A model generated the notes under the pieces. That model had not been told where the DNA came from. It saw only the letters and a list, made by a program, of their open reading frames with translations, and made no database searches. DNA of 64,000 bases, taken from positions 6,995,028 to 7,059,027 of the forward strand of contig NZ_AP019400.1 of assembly GCF_004295585.1 (NCBI RefSeq). The letters run 5' to 3'. Shown one piece after another: positions 42,255-49,888 of this stretch. This DNA is from Cohnella abietis (GTDB taxonomy: Bacteria; Bacillota; Bacilli; Paenibacillales; Paenibacillaceae). Each line of letters begins with the position of its first letter. Position 1 is the stretch's first letter. The translations under genes were made by a program, and so were the position numbers.

Positions 42255-42368
42255 GGCTTTCTCCTCCGTTCAAGTAAAACGGCATAGACGTCCAGAGGAC
42301 GCCTAAACACGCTCTTATCGAATAGATTACGAGTATAAATGCAAACTCATGTGATTCAATAGAATGAT

Positions 42369-42387
42369 CTGCAGCTCTCCGCTGCAG
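42369..42387. terminator. hairpin after the LCP gene
   Basis: Perfect CTGCAGC / GCTGCAG stem with a five-base loop, between the LCP gene (upstream on the minus strand) and the CBS gene. The T-run on the minus side is weak. Confidence 0.4.
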
Positions 42388-42483
42388 CCTATTTATTATA
42401 TCATGAACCTATTAAGCTCCACCATTAATGATGGCACTTCTTGTCAATTTATGCGACTAAATTTTGGTTAATTGTTGATTGCC

Positions 42484-43482
42484 TCATTGGCTTATTTCAC
42501 TCGGAACGGTTAATTGAGCAGCATCAATATCCGGGTTCAACCAAGTCGTAATCGTCGACCGAACGGCAGCCAGATCTTGCTCATCAGCTATGAAATACCA
42601 CAAATTTTGCGTTCCCATTCGCTTGCCTTCACCTTTTAATGTATAACTCTTAATTTCATGACCCGTTTGCAAAAATTTCTTAGCCAGCTCACTCATAGAA
42701 TGAGGCGGTAAATCTGTAAGGAAATTGTCTCCGATAATATCTAGAATTTCAGGAATTTTGGTCCATTGCTTCATTGACGATGCTTTGCTTACAAGCGCTT
42801 CGAGAAATTGTCTGTTACGTTCTGTTCGAGACATATCACCGCCAGCATCCTCACGATAACGAACAAAACGGAGTGCGTCTAGACCTGTGTAATTATCCAG
42901 ATTTCCTTTGACCGTAAATTTCTCGTGGTCCTTCCCTTTGTTCACAATGTCCTCAGTAATCGGCAATGAAATGCCTCCAAGTGTATCAACAACCTTAATG
43001 AAGCCTTGGAAGTTAATCGAAGCATAATGATCTACCTTGGCACTAAACAGCTTTTCCACTGTATTTACAGCCATTTCCGGGCCCCCAAAGGAATAAGCAT
43101 GCGCAATTTTATCTTCTTTATCTTTTCCTACGATTTCAGTATACGTATCACGAGGAATAGATACCATTAGCACTTTGCCGTCCTGTGGTCGGATTACCGT
43201 ATAAATAAGCGTATCTGAGCGACCACGCTCTTTCTCTCTTGCATCAACACCCATCAGCAGCATACTGAATGGATTATCTACTTGAGGAGGAACGTCCGTT
43301 ACTGGCCGATCCGTCAATGGTTTATAGGAACCCTCAAAGCTAGATTCAACTCTATCAGACAAAAACCAATCATATCCCAAGGCCGACAATGCGCCACGAT
43401 TTGCATAACCAACTCCACCCGCTACAACTAGCAGTACAAAGATGGACAGTATGATAATTTTGAAACGACGATAATTACGCAT
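42484..43482 (-). CDS. LytR-CpsA-Psr (LCP) family cell-wall glycopolymer ligase
   Basis: 332 residues: a cytoplasmic basic start (MRNYRRFKI), one helix (about 8-27) and an extracytoplasmic LCP domain. Signature segments are SMLLMGVDAREKERGRSDTL, the catalytic-region block MVSIPRDTYTEI, and LDALRFVRYREDAGGDMSRT followed by the R-x-x-R-Q stretch. LCP proteins transfer teichoic-acid-type polymers from lipid carriers to peptidoglycan. B. subtilis has three paralogues; which this matches is unclear. Confidence 0.92.
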   Translation of the reverse strand: MRNYRRFKIIILSIFVLLVVAGGVGYANRGALSALGYDWFLSDRVESSFEGSYKPLTDRPVTDVPPQVDNPFSMLLMGVDAREKERGRSDTLIYTVIRPQDGKVLMVSIPRDTYTEIVGKDKEDKIAHAYSFGGPEMAVNTVEKLFSAKVDHYASINFQGFIKVVDTLGGISLPITEDIVNKGKDHEKFTVKGNLDNYTGLDALRFVRYREDAGGDMSRTERNRQFLEALVSKASSMKQWTKIPEILDIIGDNFLTDLPPHSMSELAKKFLQTGHEIKSYTLKGEGKRMGTQNLWYFIADEQDLAAVRSTITTWLNPDIDAAQLTVPSEISQ

Positions 43483-43784
43483 ATTTCTTTCTTCATCTCC
43501 TAATTCACCTATTATTTGGTTATCTATCTCTCTATTTTTCTCACTGGACCCCTAATATACGATTTAGAAGCATAGTTTGTTACAAAATGAGCCTAAATAA
43601 TCATTACCCATATAGATGTAATTCAAAAAGCTTGATGTAAATGAATACAATTGCTCATATTTTGACATGATTAACAACAGTATTCCCCCATTGTTGTTGT
43701 TTGTCTCACATTGACCTATACTATTGTTCTACATTTAAGACTATAGATTGATATGATATTCATCTGCTATTAAGAAAGGAATAG
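43483..43784. other. divergent intergenic region
   Basis: AT-rich 302-base region between the LCP gene and the plus-strand Cys-rich gene. A possible plus-strand -35 TTGACC at about 43710 faces the second gene. No repeat or RNA gene was seen. Confidence 0.35.
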
Positions 43785-44408
43785 ATGCGAATGCCTCGAT
43801 TAACCACCAATGATCCATCACAAAATAAATCGCTATCTATCTCCGACCCTCGTGAGAAAGTAAGTAAAAAGATGGTTCTGGATCTCGGTATGAGCTATTT
43901 AGAGAAAATGGGTTCAGGTCATATCTGCAAAGTTTGTATATCTTATGGCGGCTCCTGCTGCAGCGGCTGTGAACATCTTTCCAACGGGGTCGGCTGCACA
44001 CTCCGCAATACAAGCTGTACAGCCTGGTTATGTGGATTTCTTAAATTTCTATTATATGAAACGGGACATCTGCAGGAATGGAACGATTACTGGGAACAGG
44101 TACCTGGACAGGATCACCGTATGGATTTCACTCCGGAAACTTTTTTCATTCATAAATCATTGCATGTGCAATCACTGGGAAACCTTAGTGAAGCCCTAGC
44201 AGCAGATTTGCAGGAGCTGGCTAGAACTCATAGTGCCATTGGCTTTATCTTTACTCTTCGTGAGAAAATAGATAGAAATATTGATCAATTTATATTTTAC
44301 AAAGATGATCCTGTTAAGAAAAATAGGTTAAAAAGAAGCATCGTTAATCTTTCAAGCCCCTTCCACCGCTTCCATATTGCACTAAATGACTATCGAGCCA
44401 TTAATTAA
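43785..44408 (+). CDS. cysteine-rich protein, unknown (possible metal-binding)
   Basis: 207 residues. A Cys cluster lies at about 47-85: ICKVCISYGGSCCSGCEHL, then GCTLRNTSCTAWLCGFLKFL. Ten Cys in 40 residues, some as CxxC or CC pairs, suggest a Zn or Fe-S site, distantly like YkgJ-type proteins. The remainder is helical with no membrane segment. AAAGGAA lies before ATG 43785; a second ATG is two codons in. It is a plus-strand gene, convergent with rpsR across a shared terminator. No family is assigned. Confidence 0.65.
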   Translation: MRMPRLTTNDPSQNKSLSISDPREKVSKKMVLDLGMSYLEKMGSGHICKVCISYGGSCCSGCEHLSNGVGCTLRNTSCTAWLCGFLKFLLYETGHLQEWNDYWEQVPGQDHRMDFTPETFFIHKSLHVQSLGNLSEALAADLQELARTHSAIGFIFTLREKIDRNIDQFIFYKDDPVKKNRLKRSIVNLSSPFHRFHIALNDYRAIN

Positions 44409-44414
44409 TACAAA

Positions 44415-44459
44415 AGAGCCCCTCTAAATCTACAGTAAACTGTAGATAAGAAGGGCTCT
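44415..44459. terminator. bidirectional terminator between the Cys-rich gene and rpsR
   Basis: AGAGCCC / GGGCTCT outer stem with an inner CTACAG/CTGTAG hairpin (44415-44459). It serves convergent transcripts. Confidence 0.8.
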
Positions 44460-44471
44460 ATTACTTGTATC

Positions 44472-44819
44472 CTACTCAGTTGTGTAAGGAAGCAAAGCCA
44501 TTTGGCGGGAGCGTTTGATAGCTACCGTCAACATACGTTGGTATTTTGCTTTTGTTCCAGTCACACGACGTGGCAAGATTTTACCGCGCTCGCTGATGAA
44601 TTTACGAAGCAAGTCCAACTCTTTGTAATCCACGTGAGTAATTTTATTTACCGTGAAGTAGCAAACCTTTTTGCGTTTGTTACGTCCGCCACGGCGGAAT
44701 TTACGAGGCTCGCGTTGCTCGCCACGGTCTCCACCGCGATCTCCGCCACCGCCGCTTGGGCGGCTGTGTGCTGGGCGCTCTTCACGTGCTTGAGGTTGAG
44801 AAGTTGTTGTTTCACTCAT
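44472..44819 (-). CDS. rpsR: 30S ribosomal protein S18 with long N-terminal extension
   Basis: 115 residues, whereas Bacillus S18 is about 79. The conserved part starts near residue 42 (RNKRKKVCYFTVNKITHVDY) and ends KRSRQMALLPYT. The first 40 residues are low-complexity, rich in Arg, Gly, Glu and Ser (GGGGDRGGDRGEQREPRK). It is the third gene of rpsF-ssb-rpsR, 20 bases after ssb. The extension may contact rRNA or be a lineage-specific insertion. The initiation codon at 44819 gives MSETTTSQPQ; no internal start fits better. Confidence 0.95.
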   Translation of the reverse strand: MSETTTSQPQAREERPAHSRPSGGGGDRGGDRGEQREPRKFRRGGRNKRKKVCYFTVNKITHVDYKELDLLRKFISERGKILPRRVTGTKAKYQRMLTVAIKRSRQMALLPYTTE

Positions 44820-44839
44820 TTGTTATCCGTCCTTTCCAG

Positions 44840-45343
44840 TTAAAATGGCAAATCATCGTCCGATATATCTATCGGTCGCCCGTCATCGGCGAAGGGATCA
44901 CTGTTATTGTTACTTCCGCTGTTGCGAGAGCCAGAGCTGCGGTTGCCGCCTCCGTACCCGCCTCCACTTGTGTTCGAGTTGCCACCTGCACCCTCGTCTC
45001 TTCCCTGACTGCCGCCCTCGCGGTTGGCTGACTCAAGGAATCGAACATTATCGGCAATGACTTCCGTTACATATACGCGTCGGCCTTCGTTGTTCTCGTA
45101 GTTACGCACTTGTAAGCGCCCTTCTACGGCGGCCAAACGGCCTTTACGAAGATAATTGGCACACGTCTCGGCTAACTGTCTCCAAGTTACAATCGGGATA
45201 AAATCCGCTTCGCGCTCTTCTTTACTACCAGAGAACTGACGGTCTACCGCTAAAGTAAACTGAGTAACAGCAACGCCAGCAGGCGTATAGCGCAATTCGG
45301 GATCCTTGGTTAAACGTCCTATGAGAATAACTCTATTTAACAT
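44840..45343 (-). CDS. ssb: single-stranded DNA-binding protein
   Basis: 167 residues: OB fold beginning MLNRVILIGRLTKDPELRYT with the aromatic DNA-contact pattern, then a Gly/Ser/Asn-rich linker (about 112-155) and the acidic C-terminal tip DISDDDLPF that recruits partner proteins. It lies between rpsF and rpsR as in B. subtilis. It coats single-stranded DNA in replication and repair. Confidence 0.97.
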   Translation of the reverse strand: MLNRVILIGRLTKDPELRYTPAGVAVTQFTLAVDRQFSGSKEEREADFIPIVTWRQLAETCANYLRKGRLAAVEGRLQVRNYENNEGRRVYVTEVIADNVRFLESANREGGSQGRDEGAGGNSNTSGGGYGGGNRSSGSRNSGSNNNSDPFADDGRPIDISDDDLPF

Positions 45344-45409
45344 CGCGGGTTCCCTCCACTAAACATGACATTAAGGCTTACGGCGGTTATCCGCCTGGTT
45401 CTGTGTGGC

Positions 45410-45697
45410 TTACGCGGTTTGTTCTCTGACGATAATATGACGAATAATTTCGTCAGTAATCTTCAGAACGCGTTCCAACTCCGTCACTACTGTCGACGGC
45501 GCCGAGAAATGAACCAACACATACGTCCCATCGCGGTGTTTGTTGATTTCGTAAGCTAAACGACGTTTACCCATAATGTCGTGCTTAACGATCTCTCCGC
45601 CGTTCACGATGATGCCCTGGAATTTTTCCACGACAGCTTGAACGGTTTCTTGTTCCACGTCCGGACGGATGATGTACATCAACTCGTAGTTGCGCAT
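45410..45697 (-). CDS. rpsF: 30S ribosomal protein S6
   Basis: 95 residues with the family start MRNYELMYIIRPDVEQETVQ and the GKRRLAYEINKHRDGTYVLV block. It binds S18 in the platform of the 30S subunit. AAGGAGGTGA lies upstream of ATG 45697. It is the first gene of rpsF-ssb-rpsR. Its leader may carry the S6:S18 autoregulatory element. Confidence 0.97.
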   Translation of the reverse strand: MRNYELMYIIRPDVEQETVQAVVEKFQGIIVNGGEIVKHDIMGKRRLAYEINKHRDGTYVLVHFSAPSTVVTELERVLKITDEIIRHIIVREQTA

Positions 45698-45704
45698 CTT
45701 CCGT

Positions 45705-45795
45705 TCACCTCCTTAAGGTCTTTGGCCCCCCACTTAGTATACCGATGAGCTTGTCTTCGGCTGGGAAGCAAGGAGCATGCCCTTTAATTGCATGC
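45705..45795 (-). promoter_or_regulatory. possible S6:S18-binding leader of rpsF
   Basis: The transcript leader from about 45795 contains CAGCCGAAGAC and a distal CATCGG, giving a CCG-centred hairpin of the kind bound by the S6:S18 complex for autoregulation. I could not verify the full consensus, so this is inference from position and the CCG motif. Confidence 0.35.
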
Positions 45796-45801
45796 CTGAA
45801 T

Positions 45802-45830
45802 ACTTTATCACAATAGCCCGAATACTGCAA
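45802..45830 (-). promoter_or_regulatory. rpsF operon promoter
   Basis: On the minus strand -35 TTGCAG (45825-45830) and -10 TAAAGT (45802-45807) are separated by 17 bp. Confidence 0.6.
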
Positions 45831-45875
45831 GGTAATTCGCGCTACACTAACGTCTAAGACAGGAGGTGAGAGGCA

Positions 45876-46064
45876 ATGGGTGAGCAGACTCAATTCGAGC
45901 CAGGACAGCGGGCACCGAACGACGGGAAGTACATCGAGGTTGGAGAGGACTCTTTTCACATGAATATCACGAATCCGCAGCATGTTGAATTACGCAAAGG
46001 CCAACCTTTTCCCAACACCACTAATCACAATCGCAAGTGGAAAAAGATGAAGCAATTCCATTAG
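45876..46064 (+). CDS. yjzC: YjzC family small protein
   Basis: 62 residues: MGEQTQFEPGQRAPNDGKYI then EVGEDSFHMNITNPQHVELR and a basic C-terminus KWKKMKQFH. The GQRAPN-x-G-x-Y and L-x-x-GQ-x-FP-x-T pattern matches the YjzC family of unknown function. A strong AGGAGGTGA ribosome site precedes ATG 45876. It is divergent from rpsF. A promoter-like TATAAT and a possible RNA gene follow it. Confidence 0.85.
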   Translation: MGEQTQFEPGQRAPNDGKYIEVGEDSFHMNITNPQHVELRKGQPFPNTTNHNRKWKKMKQFH

Positions 46065-46089
46065 CACTCTACTTGTGATCTGCGACATG

Positions 46090-46362
46090 TATAATTCGGG
46101 GTCATTTAAGCCATTCTAAATCTCGGCGACGATTAAAGAGAGGTGTGGTTCCCTTGAATGACAAGGTGCAACAACCGCAGGAGCAAACGATCCATTCGGA
46201 GTAGGGTAACGGAGGGCTGTGCTAAAGACACACATCTATAACACGCAGTGTTAAAGAAATCCGGCAAACCGAAGAGCTGAGTAAAATCAGCAACGACTAG
46301 GCTACGATCTCAATGCAACTCATTACACGTCGCCCGAAGAACCCTGCGAAGGGTTCTTCGTT
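46090..46362 (+). ncRNA. candidate structured RNA (unassigned family)
   Basis: A TATAAT (46090-46095) is followed, to a strong terminator at 46337-46362, by no substantial gene but by consecutive small hairpins: TGTG/CACA (46218-46232), AACAC/GTGTT (46240-46252), CGG/CCG (46262-46271) and GCTGA/TCAGC (46276-46291). They are enclosed by GTAG (46201) and CTAC (46302). A 16-codon frame (TTG 46154 or ATG 46158 area, ending TAG at 46203) with AGAGAGGTG upstream sits at the 5' side. I could not match this to RNase P, 6S, tmRNA, SRP RNA, T-box or the common riboswitches. Confidence 0.4.
46337..46362 (+). terminator. intrinsic terminator of the RNA candidate
   Basis: CGAAGAACCCT / AGGGTTCTTCG stem with a GCGA loop followed by TTTATG. 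It converges on the amidase gene. Confidence 0.8.
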
Positions 46363-46396
46363 TATGTATTGGATGAGAGGCGACGAAGCAATTAAA

Positions 46397-47151
46397 CTAT
46401 TTAGATTTATAATAAGCATCTAAGCCTTTCTTGATTCCCGCTACGATTTTGTCCTGATATTCGGGCTTACTCATTAGTACGTCCTCTTCCTTGTTCGTCA
46501 TGAAGCCCATCTCGATCAGGACGGAAGGAACTTTTAGCCAATTAAACCCTGTTAGATCCCCTCTTGGCTTAACTCCTTTGGATTTAGCTCCCGTTTGTTT
46601 AATGACCTGTTGGGCAACAATCTCAGCTACTTCCATACTCTTCTTAGAGATAGGCTTAGTGTACTTATTGTCTAGTGAGGGGTAGAAGAAGGTCATCCCA
46701 GTTACCTTTGCATTGTCGCTGCCATCCGCATGTAGCCTTACCATGACGTCTGCTTTCGCCTTATTGCAGAAAATAGCCCGTTCGCTATTCGATAAATTCA
46801 CATCATGCGTCCGACGTACCATTTTCACCTCATAGTCATCTTTTAGTGCTTTTTCTAATTTCAGAGCCACCTCTAAGGTTAGCTTATACTCTGGTTTTTT
46901 AGTTTGGACTCCTGTGGTGCCGCCCATGACCTTAGCTTTCATCGTCTTGCTGCCTGGCGCGTTCGGCTCCAGCTTGAGGTTTGCTTTCGCCTGGTGTCCC
47001 GCTTCGATGCAAATGATGGGCTTGCTATCGGCCTTCTGACCATCCGGTTTAGCAGTTGCTTCTGTCACGAACGTATAAAGGTAAAGGCTACAGTAGCGAT
47101 CAATAGACATAACACAGCACGAATGAGACTACTCTGGAGCTTTGTTTTCAT
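46397..47151 (-). pseudogene. N-acetylmuramoyl-L-alanine amidase (Amidase_3) with apparent frameshift in signal peptide
   Basis: The catalytic domain is intact in one frame (46397 to about 47065). It runs from PIICIEAGHQAKANLKLEPN (zinc His in EAGHQ), through VRLHADGSDN, to VLIEMGFMTNKEEDVL with the catalytic Glu. It should cleave the lactyl-amide bond of peptidoglycan. In that frame the upstream residues (MSIDRYCSLYLYTFV) are not a normal export signal and lack a ribosome site. The neighbouring frame from ATG 47151, with GAGGGAG upstream, encodes MKTKLQSSLIRAVLCLLIAT and VAFTFIRS, a good signal peptide that then stops at 47065-47067. A one-base shift between about 47068 and 47100 would join them. 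It may be a real frameshift, a sequencing error or a recoding site. Confidence 0.75.
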
Positions 47152-47194
47152 TCTTATACACACTCCCTCATATCTTCAGGTCAATTACAATAAA

Positions 47195-47214
47195 AGCGGC
47201 TCTAAGGAGCCGCT
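47195..47214 (-). terminator. intrinsic terminator after the gene at 47248
   Basis: Perfect AGCGGCTC / GAGCCGCT stem with a four-base loop, followed by TTTTATTG on the minus strand. Confidence 0.85.
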
Positions 47215-47247
47215 CGCTATCTTCTAGTGAAATAATAAGAATTCCGT

Positions 47248-48651
47248 TTATTTCAGCTTCTTTATATATTGATCCAGTTCAGCTTTAGTTAATTTTTTTC
47301 CCTTTTGATACTTCACTAGATTCCAACCCTTTTTCCCATTAACGTTAGTTTCTCTAATTATAGCATGCCAGATTCCTTCTTTTTCAAGAACAACGCTATC
47401 CTTGATAGCTTTACTCCAGTTGTTCATCGGAAGATATTGAAAATCACCGAATGACTTCCATTTCTTAGAATCATATTCTTCCATATCCGTGTAATATCTG
47501 GTCAGCTCTACATAAAATAACCCTTTACCCAGAGCATACATTCCATCAATTTGAGGTGTGTCTTTACCGCCGCCACCCGCCTCCCATGAAGGGAAGTAGT
47601 AAACTCCATTGCTGAAATAATCCTTGTCTATCTGTTTAGGAACAACTCCGAATAGCTCCTTGAAATACTTATCAACTAAAGCTTTTTTGAAAGGATAGTA
47701 GTCCCAATTGTATGATTCTCCGCCTACATTTCGTTTTCTGACCACCGTCTTATTTCTCAGCTCCGCCAATGGTCCGATACCGTACTTTGTCGTGTTAGTT
47801 GAGGCGATATTGACTAACTCTTGATCTTTATAAGCTGTAAGATCAAACCGCTCTGTTTCAGGGAAATTTCCGAAGAACTTCATCAGTTCTTTTTTGTCAT
47901 TTAGAGCTTTTTGAGGATATATATTCGTTCCTAAAGAAGGTGTTTTTATTTGCAGAAATTGATTTACTGTTGCCTCATAAGAAATACCTTTTTCTTTTGC
48001 GCTACTTAAATCACTCAACCTCAATACGTTTGCTTGAGTAGCTACTCCTGTTAATTGCGAGAAATACTGTTTACGATTCGAAGTGTACTGGGACTCTTTC
48101 ACTGCTTTACCATTAAATCTATATTCGGTATTTTCATTTTGCCCATCTTTGGAAGTGTAACTATTGCTTATTTCTTTGATTGTTATTATCGTTCCATTTA
48201 ATTGGATCAGAATATCACTAGAGCTCCAGCTAGCGATACCACCTCCGCTATCCGTCCCGATTACCTTAAATGCTCCTGTTTTCTTATCCTTATAAACTTT
48301 CAAGTTCTCTTTCAAAAATGCGCCGATCCCTATATCAAAGCCAATCGGACTTTCTCCTATAACTCCGCCTTTTTGTGTAACTTTAGCAGCTTTCCCTTTT
48401 TTGAACGTATAGGCTATGTCCACGCGATTAACTGTCCGATAACTTTCCCCGCCGAATAGCTCTGGCACTCCATCCCGATCAATATCGACCAAGACCACTG
48501 CACTATCAGATGTAAAATAATCCGTATTAACATACTTCAGTATGTAATTTTTGTACGCGCTTTTCCAATCTGATGTCTGATCGGCTGCATATGCAGGGCT
48601 TAAATTGAGTATTAAACAAAGAAATAGCACGATACTTACTGTTTTCTTCAT
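47248..48651 (-). CDS. secreted protein with EF-hand-like loop, unknown
   Basis: 467 residues with a classic signal peptide (MKKTVSIVLFLCLILNLSPAYA, cleavage after AYA). Mature residues about 30-60 contain VLVDIDRDGVPELFGG, a Ca2+-binding-like D-x-D-x-D-G loop often seen in VCBS or dockerin-like repeats. The rest (YPFKKALVDKYFKELFGVVP; WEAGGGGKDTPQIDGMYAL) is aromatic- and Lys-rich and not recognised. It has its own terminator. Probably an extracellular or wall-associated protein. Confidence 0.75.
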   Translation of the reverse strand: MKKTVSIVLFLCLILNLSPAYAADQTSDWKSAYKNYILKYVNTDYFTSDSAVVLVDIDRDGVPELFGGESYRTVNRVDIAYTFKKGKAAKVTQKGGVIGESPIGFDIGIGAFLKENLKVYKDKKTGAFKVIGTDSGGGIASWSSSDILIQLNGTIITIKEISNSYTSKDGQNENTEYRFNGKAVKESQYTSNRKQYFSQLTGVATQANVLRLSDLSSAKEKGISYEATVNQFLQIKTPSLGTNIYPQKALNDKKELMKFFGNFPETERFDLTAYKDQELVNIASTNTTKYGIGPLAELRNKTVVRKRNVGGESYNWDYYPFKKALVDKYFKELFGVVPKQIDKDYFSNGVYYFPSWEAGGGGKDTPQIDGMYALGKGLFYVELTRYYTDMEEYDSKKWKSFGDFQYLPMNNWSKAIKDSVVLEKEGIWHAIIRETNVNGKKGWNLVKYQKGKKLTKAELDQYIKKLK

Positions 48652-49079
48652 GATGAATTACCACCTCATGTGATTTTTTAATATGACTCCAAAGCTATGC
48701 TCATCCTTCGCTCCAATTATTCAAAGCTTTATTGATTATATGGTAAAACCAATTCCAATAAAAGGAACATATTTTGTCATTATTTTACTGTGTAGGGACA
48801 AGCTCCTTTGCTAAGTCTGTTTTATATATTTTCAAAGCAAAAAAGCCCCCTACATAATCATGTAGAAGACTTCGTGATTTCGAGTTGCGCATTAGACCGC
48901 GGAAAATATTTAACGGGCAGCTAATACTATTAAGAAACGAGCAGGAAAGCGTAATTACCTCGCGAATACCTTAGGTTATTACAGATTTACGAAGTTCGAA
49001 AAAAAATACATTATCGGAAACTTCCAAGCTCAAGAGCGATAATAATCAAAGTCAGCAATTTTTCGAGGAGGTATATATT
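48652..49079. other. intergenic region with an orphan terminator
   Basis: A stretch of about 430 bases. On the minus strand AAGTCTTCTACAT pairs with ATGTAGGGGGCTT (three G-T pairs) around GATT, followed by TTTTTTG (48848-48878). No gene is seen upstream of it on that strand. The remainder is AT-rich without clear features. Confidence 0.45.
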
Positions 49080-49286
49080 GTGATAAAAATCAAAGAGATC
49101 AGTTATGCTTTAGCAGTCTTTATTGTTCTATTAATTATTATTCAAGTATTTGTAATTGCGATTATTTCATCAATTATTTCAGATGTTTATTTACAAAGTC
49201 TTTTAACAATTTTGATATCAGTTGGTCTTTCATTTTATGTGACAAGAAGGATCATTAATAGAAATACTCGCAAGGAATTATATTGA
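49080..49286 (+). CDS. small two-helix membrane protein, unknown
   Basis: 68 residues from a GTG at 49080 with GGAGGT about 8 nt upstream. Two hydrophobic segments, about 8-33 and 37-54, are followed by a basic tail (TRRIINRNTRKELY), indicating a cytoplasmic C-terminus. The coding sequence is very AT-rich. No family was recognised; size and layout recall small stress or toxin-like membrane peptides, but there is no antitoxin evidence. Confidence 0.6.
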   Translation: MIKIKEISYALAVFIVLLIIIQVFVIAIISSIISDVYLQSLLTILISVGLSFYVTRRIINRNTRKELY

Positions 49287-49303
49287 TTAAGACGTAAGAC
49301 TAC

Positions 49304-49390
49304 GGCATAAACGGCTGACGCCGGTCTTTCACGGCGTTCCACGATTATGTCGGAGATTATTTAGAAATGAATTGCGTGACATATGACTTA
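49304..49390 (+). repeat. dispersed element A, copy 3
   Basis: GCATAAACGGCTGACGCCG pairs with CGGCGTTCCACGATTATG. GTCGGAGATTATTTAGAAAT follows, as in copies 1 and 2. It is directly joined to element B copy 2 through ACATATGAC. Confidence 0.75.
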
Positions 49391-49574
49391 CGAACTCAGT
49401 AACTCTTATTTGATCAAAATCTAATGGTTTTATATTTTAACGAACTCCAGACATCTTATATCCAGTAAAATAGCACCGTTCCTCCTATATTTCCCTCAAT
49501 AGCGCCACTGGAGTTCGTAAAAACAAATAAGTAGTCCATTTATCGGTAATAAGCACGATACGATTCGTTAGCTA
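49381..49574. repeat. dispersed element B, copy 2
   Basis: Colinear with 32641-32837. Inner arms ACGAACTCCAG and CTGGAGTTCGT are perfect complements about 60 bases apart. It is followed by a G-rich tract and a terminator, the same order as at purA. Confidence 0.85.
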
Positions 49575-49610
49575 GGAGAAACATTTTCCTCATGCATGTG
49601 CGCCCCCGCA

Positions 49611-49735
49611 GGCGAGATCGTAATCGGTATCCGGAATGCAGTGGGGTGCGAGATGTCATAAGCGGGGTCGTAATCGGTTGTGAAATGTAGTGGTAGTAGC
49701 GGATGTAGTGGGATGCGGTAAATTATACTGATTTT
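49611..49735. repeat. G-rich (plus strand) 50-bp degenerate repeat after tRNA-Ser
   Basis: TCGTAATCGGT recurs at 49618 and 49668 (50 bp apart), with GGAATGCAGTGG and GAAATGTAGTGG variants. The minus strand is C-rich and G-poor. It lies just beyond the tRNA terminator. Confidence 0.6.
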
Positions 49736-49744
49736 ATACAAAAA

Positions 49745-49774
49745 ACCTCCTACGCAGTATTTAACGTAGGAGGT
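49745..49774 (-). terminator. intrinsic terminator after tRNA-Ser
   Basis: Perfect ACCTCCTACG / CGTAGGAGGT stem (49745-49754, 49765-49774) followed by TTTTTTG on the minus strand. Confidence 0.85.
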
Positions 49775-49888
49775 CGGTAGTCAGCTAGGCGCTAACGAAT
49801 CAGCTGCCGCACCAACGTATGTAATTCGGTATGCTTACGCTTCACATAGCGTACTGAAGACGCTACTGCAGCGGGTTATAACAAGTAG

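Noticed and set aside
45705..45983. 92-codon minus-strand frame antisense to yjzC
   Set aside because: It spans the rpsF leader and promoter and reads antisense through yjzC; no homology or ribosome site.
46100..46362. T-box or c-di-AMP riboswitch
   Set aside because: No T-box sequence (GGTGGNACCGCG) and no ydaO-type core were found. The only downstream gene is on the opposite strand.
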